64,000 bases of DNA from Plectosphaerella cucumerina (Eukaryota; Ascomycota; Sordariomycetes; Glomerellales; Plectosphaerellaceae): contig JAGPXD010000003.1 in the NCBI GenBank assembly GCA_020746995.1, positions 806,001-870,000 of the forward strand. Direction: 5' to 3'. Below, piece by piece: positions 1 to 11,918 of this stretch. Every line of letters starts with the position of its first letter. Positions within the stretch are counted from its first letter, which is position 1. The position numbers were made by a program, and so were the translations under genes. The notes below the pieces were generated by a model, which was not told the DNA's origin, ran no database searches, and saw nothing but the letters and a program-made list of their open reading frames with translations.

Positions 1-409
1 TACCCGTCATGCTGCGGCCGAGGAGCAAATCAGGCGGCGACCATAGCCGACCCTCCATCCTACCCGACGCCCCAAGCGGCTACGGGCGTCGATAGATCGT
101 CAGGTGAGCTGTCGCAGCGGGCGTTTGAGAGGCACTGCGATAAACGATTGATTTCATGACCACGACGGGCCCTATCTTTGAAATCCGAACGAAGATAGTG
201 GTCTGGTGATGGGAGCTGACACGGTCAGTGATGACTCAGGGGCTGTGCTCAGTCGGCAACACCCCTGACCACCCCTGAAGTTGGGGAGCAGTGGCCTAAC
301 GGCCGGTGCTCCCGCCGACGCGTCACTGCAATGTTGACCTGGCAGGAGATCTGCGAAGTTGAAGAACAGTCTAATTGATCATGATAACTAGGTAATTGAT
401 GCAAGCTGT
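1..409. other. 3' flank, no gene seen
   Basis: No convincing coding segment or RNA. It is the downstream flank of the minus-strand gene that ends at 410. Confidence 0.5.
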
Positions 410-1818
410 CTACTTCGGTGCCTCTCGGACGGAAAACTTGAACATCTCGTTCGACAGCACCGAGTTCCGGTCGCGCATCTTGCTCGCCGTGTCCAGCCCC
501 GCCACTGGCACGCGATACTCTACAGCGGCACCCTTTGGCGTTCCCTGGCCCTCGGGGAGCGGATAGGGGAATGGCAGGTACTCGGGGAGGAGTCCAAGCT
601 GGCGCAATGTCGTTCCCTGGTCCCATGCAATGTGCTCGTGGTACAGCCTGTCACCGCGCACGTTGACAACGGCGGTGAAGGGCACCTCGGCCTTGAGGTT
701 CGTCGGCGGCACGCCAGGGAGGCTGGCATTGTTAGCAAGAGCCATCGAAAGAGAGGGGAGTCACAACTCACAGCCAGTCCAACTCGCGATCATGCGTGAA
801 CTTGAAGATGAACTCGTCGATCACGCGATCAATTCCAATAGTACGGCTGATGAGCTCCAGCTCCGTGTCGGCCGAGTTGTTGAAGATGAAGTTGTGCCTG
901 TAGAAGTTGGTGAGGCGATGCCGGCCAATACCACCCGTCATCTGCGCAATTGTCAGCACCTCCCATTCACCCACAGATGCTGCTCAGGGAAGACTCACCG
1001 TCGGCACATGGTTGACATATGGCTCCTGAACCATAGTGCTCATCGTGTGCTCGACAGAGCGGTCCGCGAACTCATAGTACGTATGCTCCTCCCAGATGGC
1101 CTCAAGGTCAAAGTAGGGCCCGCCCATGCGCGGCTTGAGGAACTGCAGGCTCCGCGTGTGTGACACCGATTCGGTGTTGTAGTGGAAGTGCTCGTGAGCT
1201 GGTGCCGCGAACCGACGGCTCTGAACGGCGGGGTAGCGGTACTCTACAAGGGGGGTGGTGGCGATGCTGGCAGGAGGCTTCCCCGCCTTGCCGGCGACGT
1301 GACGCAGTACGGGCGAGGTCGTCGTTGCGACACCCTCGAGGTCCGCCTCATCGAGGAAGACGACACTGGCTGCGATGGCGGGGAAGCTCTCCAGAGCGGC
1401 GGCCGCGGCGTTCCAGAGAGGGGCAGAGTATGCTGGGAGGGGTCAGAATGGCTGCGGCGGGGGTGGCGTTGAGGGGTCACGAACCGACGAGGCCGACCTT
1501 GTCCTTTGGCTGACACTGCTCGCATGCATCGAATGCCTTGATGGCTTCGGTGAGTGCGTCGTACATGCTGCCCTGGTCCAAGGCCGTGTGAGCGATCTGG
1601 ACAACCGTGTAGCCCTCCTCGGCCCATTTGACGAGCGGCGAGGGCGCCCTTTCCGTGATGGTGATTGTTTCATCTGTCGAGCTCGACGTAGTGAGGAGGA
1701 TAAGGCCTGGACCTGAGCCCCGTCGCGACAACGGACGCAGAAGCGAGATGCCGGGGCGAATGGTGGCGTGATGCACTGCTGGCAACGGTGCAGGGGGCTG
1801 CGAGATGTCGGCGTACAT
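410..1818 (-). CDS. dienelactone hydrolase-like protein with C-terminal NTF2/SnoaL-like region
   Basis: Four exons (1818-1485, 1432-999, 941-772, 722-410) join into 416 codons. All three introns (52, 57 and 49 bp) have GT..AG ends and keep the frame. The N-terminal ~240 residues resemble the alpha/beta-hydrolase fold of fungal carboxymethylenebutenolidase-type proteins. Residues ~250-416, rich in aromatic and acidic residues (FDLEAIWEEHTYYEF, HRLTNFYRHNFIFNN), resemble a SnoaL/NTF2-like domain. The DLH nucleophile motif G-x-C-x-G is not visible. The equivalent place reads VAYSAPLW, with Ser114 where Cys would be expected. No signal peptide is seen, so a cytosolic protein is likely. The start is the first ATG of the continuous frame. 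The family assignment is from remembered family features; the substrate is unknown. Confidence 0.72.
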
Positions 1819-2318
1819 GTTGGATGATTGATTGATGAGAGACGATTAATGATGGCGAAGAATCCCTTTTCTGCAATGCGACCTCGCCGTGATATTTATC
1901 TCATCTGACAAGGGAACACAGATATCAAGAGGGGTTCTGAGAGGGGCTTCAAGGGGGCCATATAGCGGAACCCTGGTGGCGATGCCGCCTGGCAACTGAT
2001 GTCGACGGCGTCTCTTCGATGATGCCAGCATCCATCTCTGCCGCTAGCCGGTTCCAGGTGTTCCGCCAGCGGTCGTCAGCCCGAGGCGGGCCACAGAGGG
2101 GCACTGAAGCGACGGAGTTCGTAGCCGACAGGCCATGGCTCAGCCCGCCGGGTACGGACTTGCAGTGGCGCCAACCAGTTGCAGCGCTGAGGTGAGCCCT
2201 GAGACATGGTTCTGTTAGAGGGCGAGCTCAGGCGCCGTATTAATGCCACCAGCCCTCAGTCAGTCTTCGACCAACACCACATCCTCTGGTCTAATCAACA
2301 AAGAAGTCACCCCTCATC
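1819..2318. promoter_or_regulatory. divergent intergenic promoter region
   Basis: This 500-bp spacer lies between the minus-strand DLH-like gene and the plus-strand SDR gene, so both promoters must lie here. No clear TATA box or operator can be named. Confidence 0.4.
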
Positions 2319-3201
2319 ATGTCGTACACATCAATCGAAGACGTCCGGCCGGCTTTTGAGCTCAAGAACCGCAACTATGTGGTGACAGGCGGCGCCCAGG
2401 GCATCGGTTTCGCCCTGACCCGCGCCATCTGTGAGATGGGCGGCAACGTCGCTGTCTGGGACATCCAGGACAAGCCTGTCGAGGAGTTCTCAACTCTGGC
2501 TGAGCGCTTCAGCGTCAGGACGATCTTCATCCAGACCGACGTCACCAAGCAGGAGAGCCTACAGGCGGCCTTTGACAAGACATTGAAAGAGTTTGGATCT
2601 CTCGACGGGTGCGTGCCAGCAGCAGGCATCGCCATCGACAAGCCGTTTGTGGACCAAACATGGGATGAGTACAACAGGATCCAGGACATCAACGTGAGTC
2701 GCTCCAGCATCAAACTCTGGTCATGTGCCTCTCTGACACCCACAGGTCCGAGGCACCTTCTTCACCGTCCAAATGATCGCCAAAGACATGATCAAGCAGA
2801 AGAAGCACGGCAGCATCCTCCTCATCGCCTCGCAATCCGCCCACATCGCCCTTCCCGGCTACCGCATGGCAGCCTACAACGCCTCAAAGGGCGCCATCGC
2901 CATGCTCTGCAAGGTCCTCGGCGTCGAGCTCGCCCCCCACGGCATCCGCGTCAACTCCATCTCCCCCGGCTTCGTCGACTCGGACATGACGCGCAATGTG
3001 CGCGAGAGCAAGAGCAAGCGCGAGGGCGAGCAGATGTGGCTCGCTCCCCCGAACCAGCGCCTCAGCAGCCAGAACGATCTGACCGGTGCCGCGATTTACC
3101 TCCTCAGTGATGCTGCGAGGCACACCACTGCCGCGGACATTGCCATCACGGGCGGTCTGCACGCGGGCACGATTGACGGACTCATCAGTTACGACTCGTA
3201 G
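2319..3201 (+). CDS. short-chain dehydrogenase/reductase (classical SDR)
   Basis: Two exons (2319-2693, 2746-3201) around a 52-bp GTGAGT..CACAG intron give 276 aa. The cofactor loop TGGAQGIG is at residues 23-30. The catalytic residues appear as Ser156, Tyr169 and Lys173 (Y-N-A-S-K), and the VNSISPG loop follows, so the enzyme should be a working NAD(P)-dependent oxidoreductase. The usual NNAG motif reads PAAG. The overall pattern resembles fungal polyol/sorbose/xylulose reductases (SOU-like), but the substrate is not determined. There is no signal peptide, so it is probably cytosolic. It diverges from the DLH-like gene. A shared role is possible but not shown. Confidence 0.88.
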
Positions 3202-4244
3202 GGGTAGAAAATGGACCTGAATAGAATCTGACAGGGGAGTGGCAGCGCCCCCTACCTAAACTTGGACCCCTTCGCGGAATGTGATCCGCGCTGTGCTGCA
3301 GCCCCCTAATTCAAACCCCGTAACCAGATCTGGGGTTCGCTTCGGTATCTCGTTGCCACTGGGCCCGCTTGGGAAACAAGCAGGGAAAGCTTATCAGGGT
3401 TCGGTTTGGCGGCTGTCATTGCTCGCCGTGCTAGAGACCACAAGCTCCGGGAAATACACCATCTCCGATAATGCTCCCACGCGTCCCCCCTCATCACAAC
3501 GACGGCCCAGCTGGCGGCTAATTCCATTCAGGAATGAGGCGTCGCTGCGGCGATCCTCTGGCCGTCTCTCCGTGCGGAGTCGGCCTGGTTTTGGTCGCTT
3601 GCCCCCTCCCCCTGGCCGCTGTCTTCTTTCATCTGCCGGGCGTGCACAAGCAAGGGAGGCTAGCTCTCGTCACCTATCCCCCCCTCATCCTGGGATGTTT
3701 GCGGCCGTGCCTGGGATGGGACGACTTTGATGCTGCCACACGGTCTGGGTTCGTACCCGCTTGGCGTCGGGCCAGACTAGACGGACGGTGTCGTGGTCGT
3801 TGCTGCTCCTCGCTCGCCGGCGTCGGCAACGGGCACGACACCACCTTGGAGCAGACTGGGGCGATAGCCGTTGTAGCTCGAGCTCTGGGTTTCCGCCGTT
3901 TCCTGCGCCATCACGAACCGTCCCATGGACGACTCAGCCCGACGCCCTTCCAAGTCTGGGGTATGGGAGGTGCCCGTCCGCCCCCCGTCGTCGACGCCTC
4001 CCTTCCCCTCCCCTCGTTTTTCCTTGTCCGTTGATACCATATCCGCCTGGCCCGACCGACCCATGGACCCCTGACCCCAGCTGCCTCTTGCATCCATCAC
4101 ACGCGGCTGCATCTCCTGGGCGTCACGTATAAGGACGGTGGCGTCTCGTTGCAGGTCATTGTTCGAGCACCACCTCTCACCGACACTTTCCTCCTCTGAC
4201 ACCAGCTTTGAGGCTATCACCGACTCCAACACACTCTCTACACC
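3202..4244. other. intergenic, no gene seen
   Basis: GC-rich spacer with several long open frames on both strands. None shows a recognisable domain or coherent composition. The last ~100 bp is the 5' region of the FAD monooxygenase. Confidence 0.5.
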
Positions 4245-5980
4245 ATGACAGAAGAATCGTATGACCTGGTGGTCGTCGGGGCCGGTAAGTCCACCTCCTC
4301 GTCTTCCTGCTGTTCCCTCTAACCTGGTCAGGCTGGTTCGGCCTCGCTGCGGCCAAGGCATGCACCCAGATGCTCCCCCTCAAGGACTTTGCCGTCTTCG
4401 AGAGTGCAGAGTCCTGCGGCGGCACCTGGTCCAAGAACCGCCTCTACCCCGGCCTCAAGTCCAACAACATGGTCGGCACCTATGAGTACCCCGACTTCCC
4501 TATGACCGAGGAGAAGTACGGCCTCAAGCCCAACTCGCACATCCCCGGCGCCGTCCTCCACCGCTACCTGACCGACTTTGCCCACCACTTTGGCTTCTTC
4601 GACCGCATCCGCTTCCGCACGAAGGTCGACGTCGTCGAGCCGACCGGTGACGGCTCCTGGACGCTGACCGTCACCGGGCCTGAAGGAACCCAGCGCACCG
4701 TCCGCGCCGCGAAGCTCGTCCTCGCAACTGGCCTCACCTCGACACCCAACATGCCCGTCTACAAGGGCTCGGAGACCTTTGGCGCACCCCTCTTCCACGC
4801 CAAGGACTTCTGCAGGGAGGCACCCAACCTCAAGCACATCAAGAACACCATCGTCGTCGGCGGCGCAAAGTCGGCCTTCGATGTCGCCTACGCCATGGTC
4901 CAGGCCGGCTCGACCGTCGACCTCGTCATCCGCGATGATGGCCACGGCCCCGTCTGGATCACCCCGGCCTTCGTCACGCCCTTCAAGAAGCGTCTTGACC
5001 AGCTGCTGCTCATCCGCTGGATGACCTTCTTCAGTCCCTGCCCATGGGGCGAGCAAGACGGCTACCCCCGCATCAGGCGTTTCCTGCACGGCACCTACTT
5101 TGGCCGACTCATCGTCGACTTTTTCTGGAAGATGCTCGCCTCAGATGTCGTCGAGGCCAACGCTTACGATCACCACCCGGAGATGAAGAAGCTCAAGCCG
5201 TGGAACGCCGCCTTCTGGATCGGCAGTGGACTGAGCATCCTCAACTACGACTCGAGCCTTTTCGACCTTGTCCGTGAGGGCAAGATTCGGGTGCACATTG
5301 GCCAGATTGACCGCCTCGAGCCGAACAAGGTTGTACTTGCCGACGGGACGGTACTCAACGCCGACCTCATGGTGTGCTCGACAGGATGGAAGAAGGAATC
5401 GCCCATCAAGTTCCAAGGCCTCGGCCCCAACGGTTTCGGACTCGACTTTGCCGCCGATGAGATGGAAGCCCTTCGCACCAAGGCCAACGACGACGTGCTC
5501 ACCATGTTCCCCCGCCTCCGCGACCAGCCCAAGCTCCGCTTCCAGCAAAAGACGGCCGAGCCCCTGCGCCTGTACCGCTTCATGGTTCCTTCGGCCTTCG
5601 TCTTCGAGCGCACCCTGGCCTTTGCCGGCGCCATCTCGTCCGTCAGCACTTCGTCGTGCGCCACCGTGCAGGGCCACTGGATCGCCGCCTACCTCGCCAA
5701 CGGCCTCGACCGCATGCCCTCCTCGCGCCAGGAGATCACCGACGAGATCATGCTACACACCCAGTGGGGTCGGTGGCGGTACCCATGCGGCTACGGCGCT
5801 TCGTTGCCCGACTTTGTCTTTGAGGGCGTGCCGTACATGGACATGCTGCTGCGGGATCTGGGCCTCAGCAACCGCCGCAAGGGGGGTTGGTTCAAGGAGC
5901 TGACGAGCCCCTACTTGCCGAGGGAGTTCAGGGGGCTGGTCGAGGAGTGGAAGGCGAGCCATGACGTGCCGTTGAAATAG
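4245..5980 (+). CDS. FAD-dependent monooxygenase (flavin-containing monooxygenase type)
   Basis: A 40-bp first exon (4245-4284) and a long second exon (4332-5980) flank a 47-bp intron and give 562 aa. The FAD-binding loop GAGWFG (residues 12-17) is split by the intron. It is followed by the GGTW motif and by a second Rossmann loop VVGGAKSAFD for NADPH. A segment around FHAKDF resembles the FMO fingerprint but has Ala in place of its central Gly. An STGW motif (the ATG-like motif of this class) lies near residue 375. These features support an NADPH- and O2-dependent monooxygenase acting on a small organic substrate. The substrate is unknown. Proteins of this type are often tailoring enzymes of secondary metabolism, but no backbone gene is adjacent. 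Confidence 0.85.
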
Positions 5981-6286
5981 GGGAAGCGGGTCAGTTTTGT
6001 ATATACTTAATGCTGGGTCTTCATTGGGGACCAGGTGGAGTGGGAGGGTGATCCAAGTTTTTAAGCTTGTTGAAGCTGAAACATCTTCATTTAGCACATC
6101 CCTGCTCATCATCAATCCTGCCCGATGAGATGAGATGCCACAAGAAAGTCACAGTCACCATGAAGAGCAGAACAAGTACCACAACAGTATGTATTCGGTT
6201 CATCGGAGTATGTACGTGAAGATGTAAGAAATGTACGATCGAAAAACACCACGCGACTCGACTGGCGAGCCTCACACCATATCCAT
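5981..6286. other. intergenic between convergent genes
   Basis: Short 3'-to-3' spacer, AT-richer than the genes, presumably holding both polyadenylation regions. Nothing else seen. Confidence 0.5.
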
Positions 6287-7351
6287 CTAGCAGATGTTCC
6301 TGGAGCCGGAGCCCGACAGCCTCCAGGTGACGTTGGTGCCGCAAGGCGACTCGCGGACGGGGGTGTTGGTGGTGGTCAGGGTGACGGAGATGTCGCGGTT
6401 GTTAGGGAACTCGGTGCGGGCGGCGAGACGGACCTCGGCGCCGTTGCTGACGGTGCCGCCGCGGATGACAACGTTGTAGCAGTTCTCGATGAGGATGGAG
6501 TTGCCGCTGTTGTTGGCGAGGTCGACGGTGCCGATGGTGGCGCCGCCGGACTGAGAGACGCAGAAGACGCCACGGCCGCCGCCGCGGGAGACGACGCGGT
6601 CGACGTTGACGTTGGTGGTGTACTGGCCGTTGGAGAGCTGGCCGTTGTTGTTGGCGAAGCGGAGGGTAGCGTAGCCGGTGCCCGCGCCGACGTTGTTACC
6701 GTCGACGAGGCCGACCTGGACGTTGGTGGAGGCCTGGACGAGGAGACCGGACTCGCCGACGTTACGGGCGATGACCTGGTTGATGTTGAGGCCGTCAATG
6801 TTCCAGACCTCGACGGCGTGGCTGCTGGCGCCGGAGACGGTGATGGTGCCCATGCGGGTGTTGGAGTTGCGGGCGGCATCCCGGTCGAAGCGGATGCCGA
6901 GGCCGCCGCTGAGGTTCATGGTGATCTGACCGAGGACGAGGTCGCGGGTGCCGGAGAAGCGGAGGCCGAAGTAGGGGTTGCCGGTCATAGTGAGGTAGGG
7001 GATCTGAACACCAGTGGTGCCGGTGGACTCGATGGCGCCGCGGCCGGAGCGGTTGGCAACGTTGATGGTGCCGCAGCCCTCAAAGATCTTGCCGCTCTGG
7101 ATGGTCAGAGTGTTGGCGCCGATGGAGCCCGAGGCGATAACGGCAACGCGCTGGCCGCTGGAGATGGAGTCGATGGCGGCCTGGATGGCGGCGCGGTAGT
7201 CGGAGCCCGTGTAGACGTTGGTCGAGCCGCGGGTGGCCGTGAAGGAGCTGCCGGAACCGGTGACCCGGGCGTGAGGCGTGCCCGAGCCGCACTGGGCGGC
7301 GACGAGGGAGACCAGTGCCAGCACGGCCGTGAGGAGGGAGAAGCGAAGCAT
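6287..7351 (-). CDS. secreted right-handed beta-helix protein (pectin-lyase-like fold)
   Basis: A single exon of 354 codons. Residues 1-19 form a signal peptide ending in VAA before QCGSG. The rest is a regular succession of short beta strands rich in Gly, Asn, Thr and Val, with repeated N-x-x-x-G/V steps, typical of pectin-lyase-like parallel beta-helices. Cysteines near both ends (Cys21 and the C-terminal Cys pair) suggest disulfides. It probably acts outside the cell on a polysaccharide. I see no GH28 NTD/DD/GHG signature and no pectate-lyase Ca-site motif, so no enzyme class is assigned. It converges on the FAD monooxygenase, with no evident functional link. Confidence 0.75.
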   Translation of the reverse strand: MLRFSLLTAVLALVSLVAAQCGSGTPHARVTGSGSSFTATRGSTNVYTGSDYRAAIQAAIDSISSGQRVAVIASGSIGANTLTIQSGKIFEGCGTINVANRSGRGAIESTGTTGVQIPYLTMTGNPYFGLRFSGTRDLVLGQITMNLSGGLGIRFDRDAARNSNTRMGTITVSGASSHAVEVWNIDGLNINQVIARNVGESGLLVQASTNVQVGLVDGNNVGAGTGYATLRFANNNGQLSNGQYTTNVNVDRVVSRGGGRGVFCVSQSGGATIGTVDLANNSGNSILIENCYNVVIRGGTVSNGAEVRLAARTEFPNNRDISVTLTTTNTPVRESPCGTNVTWRLSGSGSRNIC

Positions 7352-9877
7352 GGTGAAAGAGGTGAGAGAGGGTGATGATGGGATGAGGAGCAGAACGAAG
7401 CGGGGACAGGAAGCGGATGTTTCGATGTCTTCTTATACTTGGGGGCCAGGCTCGAGATGGAGCAAATGGACCGGACCGTTGACCATGGACATGGCTCGTT
7501 CCGTTCGTAGCGAACCTCGTTCGACAAGGGTTTATTCTGACGAACGGGTCGTTTTCCTCGAATCAGGGGAGTGGGAGAAGCAATATCCCGGCCCCCCCTT
7601 CATCTACTGCAGCAGGTCCGGGGCCTTGGCGATGTCGGAGTGCCGGACCGGGGTTCTTGGGCCGATGATCACCACCTCACTTACGGAAAGGAGAGGATAG
7701 AGTGCATGGTAATATTTCCCATCAACCAGAACCACCGTGCGGCACACACATCAGCCAAGCATCACCCCTCGTTCACAGCATGTGTTGCATTGCCCATAGA
7801 TGTCGTCCGTTCTTCGTTCCCGTGGTCCGTCCCATTCCTCCCAGCGCCGACAAAATGATGCCAGACGTTGATTGGGCTGTTAATCTAATCCTCACACCTG
7901 TGCCCGAGTAGCGCCGGCCAGCAATCAATGCCCCGACGCGGACGGCCTGGGCCCTCCCCTGGCCCTCCCCTGAACGACAGTAACCGGCTGTGCAACTGGG
8001 CAACGGCCCCTTGAGACCACGTCGAGATTGCCGGCAGCCCCTCCCCGCAATCGACCTCGGCCGACGCGGGGAACATGCCTGATGCAGCAGATGCTGCTAG
8101 CTGATGCTCGGTCTAATTCGTTAGCGAATGCCGCGTATCCCCGCAAAAGAAGCACGACAAACTCACCCCAGATTGGGCCCGTTCAAGCCCGTATTCAGGA
8201 ACCCACACTCGACTCAGATCCCCCCGGCCATGACGACTTGCTCCAAAGCAGCGTGGCCCCAGCCTGAATGGCACCTTGGAGCCCCTGGCCGTGTCGTCAG
8301 CAGGACAGCACAGTCTGCCCGCTAGACTGACTTGTGGCCAGAGAGATCCGATTACGACATGGCCTCGTGCGGCGCTCGGGCGGTTTTGCACCGAGCAGCC
8401 CCCAAGCATGAGGCGCCGTGGCTGGCGATCACTGTGTCGCGATGGCATGCTTGAGGTGTCGTGGTGGTAGCCCGGACGCACACACGGAGCACGCGACTCC
8501 GCGATGTGATGATTCGACGCGGGGAAGTCTGGGTGTGGCGTTGCGGCCGCGCCGGCTTGATATTGGATCCCATGGCGAATAGACTCGGCTTGTATTACTG
8601 AGATTGCCGAAGCTGTGACTTTCTTGGGCGCTTGTCGATCCATGGCAGAAGAGGAAGGTCGCGGATCTCTCGGTTGGTTCCAGGAAGCTATCCCGCATTT
8701 CGAGGTCATCTGATTCATTCTGGGCTTGTTTTGTAAGTCGGCTAGACAGGAAACTTCTCGTGGAGGTGGAGTATCCCTGTGGTCTGGCCCGAAGGCATCA
8801 AGGCAGACAGGTATGCAACGATCTGGGGCCCGGTGGTTCGGGAGAGTCTTGTGCCTGCGTCAAGCTTCCGTTGGGATCAAGTGCCGGCATTATTAAACGT
8901 GCAAACGGATCCCGGGCGTTTGCGGGGTCAGACCTCCGACAGCAAAAGATGTGAGTAGGATGTTCTGGGATCCCTACAACTTGAGCCTGGCATGGGCAAG
9001 GTTGGTGGTGCCCCTTCCAGCAACTCTTGCCACCAACTGGACATACTGGAGTAACTTTAGCTGCCGACGGTGGGCTCTCTTGATTCCTGGGAGCGCGGAT
9101 CCAGCGACTGTTTGTTTTCTGCTCTTTGTGTAATATGGGGGATCCGCCTAGGACTCATTGTCCAAAAAAAAAAAAAAAAAAGGTAGTCAGTTTCGTTGCT
9201 TCTCCGTTTCGCTGCAAGAGTTTGTATCGACTTGATCTACCTTCTTGACCCAGCTGGTTGCCCACTCGCTCGTTTCCCAACTTACCGTGGAGCCAACATC
9301 TAGAAGATGATTCAGACCTATGGAGACTTCTGCTTGGCAGAAGGAACCCCGGGCTCCCGAAACAGGCAAATTGTGGTGCTCAGAAACTATCTCTCCTGTT
9401 GTGTATGTTCTTGCTGAAACATGTGAGAATCATTTGAAAAGGGCTTTTAACAGCTATATACTTGCATAGATTGATTGGCCAAGTGCCTTTGACCAAGTAA
9501 AGAAGAAAATTCTGTAGTTATGTAGGTGTCGCATTGCCTGGGCCTTCTTCAGTAAACTTCAGTAAAACCTATGAAGGGGTCAGCATGGCGGAAGGCTGCA
9601 TAGTGCCATGGTCCTGGAAAACACCAAACCCGCACGAAGCTTGGACCGCCTCGCGTGCCTGCCTTGAATCTTTCAACATGCCTGAGGTGGACCAAGGCAA
9701 GGTGGGAAACCTGGAACCCACCGGTACAGAAAAATTCACTTCCTTCCCAGAGGTGGAAGGCATGAAAAATTCGTCCCCGACCCGAAACCTTCTCAGACCC
9801 TGTTCCTTGGAGCCAACATCTCTCCATCTTCACCACAACAAACACCTCCCATCTTGATCTCTACCACCGAGATCAAC
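7352..9877. other. 2.5-kb intergenic region without a recognised gene
   Basis: Upstream of the secreted beta-helix gene (-) and of the MYND-type gene (+). Open frames such as 8113-8718 (-) have no recognisable domain. The only distinctive feature is an A18 run at 9164-9181. The final ~100 bp before 9878 is pyrimidine/adenine-rich and looks like a 5' UTR. Confidence 0.5.
9164..9181 (+). repeat. A18 homopolymer
   Basis: Eighteen consecutive A residues in otherwise mixed intergenic DNA. It could be a simple repeat or the tail of an old retroposed copy. No target-site duplication was found by eye. Confidence 0.9.
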
Positions 9878-11918
9878 ATGGCGCCTCCGAAGTTCGTCTG
9901 CGCGAACTGGGACCCTGACGAGGAAGGATGCAAGGAGATCGGCACCTTCACCTGCAAGAATTGTCGTCTTGTTCTGGTACGCAAATTCTCCCTCCAACCA
10001 TCATCCCGACCACGCTTCGCGCAGCGTCTCTGCTCCCCTCAAGCCAAGCTATTTCCTGACACTGTTCTCTACTAGTACTGCGGCTCAGTTTGTCAGAAGG
10101 CTGACTGGAAACGCCACAAAGTCCTCTGCCAGTCTCCTCTCAACAAGGAGTCATGGATGCCTGCGTGGTATGAGGAGGGTCGGGTTCCCACGTTCGTCAC
10201 TGAAACCACTCCCCAGGATATTGGCCCACCCAGACACCTCTGGGGCTCGGCCCCCGCCGTCGATGTCTTGAAGCTCGACGCAAATGAAGGTGCCTCCTTC
10301 AACGGAAAGCTCTCGCTCCTGTTTGCGCGCAAGTCCAGCCTCACCCTCTTCTCTTCCATTGCAAAAGGCTGACACAAATTTGAATCCAGGCAATGATGAC
10401 CTCCGCAACGCCTTCAAGACCATTGCCGAACTTCCCGAGACCCGCACTGCCTCGATCGACATCACAGTCAACGATCTCGACACCCCGACTGTGTCTCGCC
10501 ACGTCATCCTTCTCCTCATCGCTGTTCAGTCCGCCACCCGCATCGTGAATGTGGATGAGGCTGTCGACTGCATGCTCCACGTCTGGTATTCGTCTCTCAT
10601 CCGCCAGTCGGACCTGGGTATCCTTGAAAAGCTCGTCAAGCCCGTCATTCAGAATGTCTGCGACACTATCAAGACGCGAGGTCCTGAGGAGGTCATAGTA
10701 ACCAAATAGCAGTGAGGATCAAAGACCCTCAAGATCATACTTCCAAAGAAGACCTGGGACGGTCTCCTCGCCTACTTCGACGTGCCTGATGGCATGACTG
10801 CCGAGCGTGCACACCTCGTCCGGAAGATAGGCATGCTCTCTCCCAAGATGAAGGACCTCCGAAACCGGGAGTTTGTCCACAAGTCCGGCCCCGGTCGAGT
10901 TGGTGTCATGCGCTTCATCGAGGATGGACTTCTCCTTCCCTTTGGTTCTCCCCGAGAAGACTTTACCGTGCCCAACCCGTGAGTCAAGCCTTGTGTCTCT
11001 CCTCTGCCGGCAGTCTCTAATGTTCATAAGGACCCTGTTCATGGACCACCAACCGTGGCCCATGCGAGGCGACAACTTCCCCACTAACGGCTGGTGCACC
11101 GAGGACGTCTTCAACACATCCAGCGGTGCGGCCACTTCTGACACTTACGGAAAACTCTACTATCACGTCCGTGAAGTCTTGCGTGGCTTCCTCCAGAACA
11201 TGGCTCGCACAGGTGCTACATTCACCATCCTACAGAAGAACCCTGCATTCCTTGTCGATGAGGGCATTCTTGCGCCCGACACCTTCAGCCGCATCCATGT
11301 ACGTTTCGAATCCAGTCACCACCGGCGCAGATACAATCTTCTGACATGACATTGCCCAGGTCTCCAACTTCTCCGATTTCGACATGGCCGGCCTCTCCGT
11401 CGCCCTGATTGCCATGGTGCCTCTGCTGCAGACGCCCCAGGACAACCCTCACGCCACGCTGATCACGCTCTCCAAGAAGGGTATTGCCGACACCATCACA
11501 GAGAAGGACAGGGAGAGATACATCGACCCCAACAACGGATGGGCCATCACGGCCAATCTTTATCTCATGACGCGCCACATCCCTCCCGGTTACGGTCCGA
11601 ACCATCCCAGGGTCTTCGCGCTCGGCATGGCCTGTGAGGCGCTCGCTGAGTATGATGACATCTTGGAAGGGTGCGTCCCATGTCCTTCCTCGATGCCAAA
11701 TAGCGCTAACTTTCAGAAGATACCTTGTCGCCGCCAAGGCAGCCGAAACGGCCGAGTTGGTCAACGCTGCGGCGAAGGACAAGCACACCATCGTTCCCAA
11801 GTGGCCCTTCCGACTCAAGCTGAAGTACGGAGAGACTGGCGCCGTGGAGGAGCTCCATCGGCTCCTGGCGACCGGACACAGCGTGGAGTTCTACCTGGAG
11901 TGGAAGAGGACTGCTTGA
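9878..11918 (+). pseudogene. MYND zinc-finger/DUF4470-type protein gene with two internal stops
   Basis: Six exons can be chained in one frame: 9878-9976, 10076-10328, 10390-10978, 11031-11298, 11360-11670 and 11717-11918, 574 codons in all. The N-terminus has a MYND-like cluster (CKNC..YC..VCQ..DWKRHKVLC). The NDLDTP segment followed by a Leu-rich stretch matches the DUF4470 region of a fungal MYND family. The C-terminal half keeps that family's features (DGLLLPFG, PNPTLF, GKLYYHVREVL). The second intron begins with GC (GCAAGT..CAG), a GC-AG intron. In exon 3 the frame is broken by TAG at 10707 and TGA at 10713, where relatives read through. The 27 bases 10698-10724 hold both stops, keep the frame if removed and have GT..AG ends, but are very short for an intron. 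Function unknown; likely inactivated. Confidence 0.7.

Noticed and set aside
3281..4361. Long overlapping open frames on both strands before the FAD monooxygenase gene
   Set aside because: GC-driven frames rich in Arg/Pro/Ser with no domain, no signal peptide and no splice-supported extension.
8113..8718. 201-codon minus-strand frame
   Set aside because: No recognisable motif and a mixed low-complexity composition typical of non-coding GC-rich DNA.
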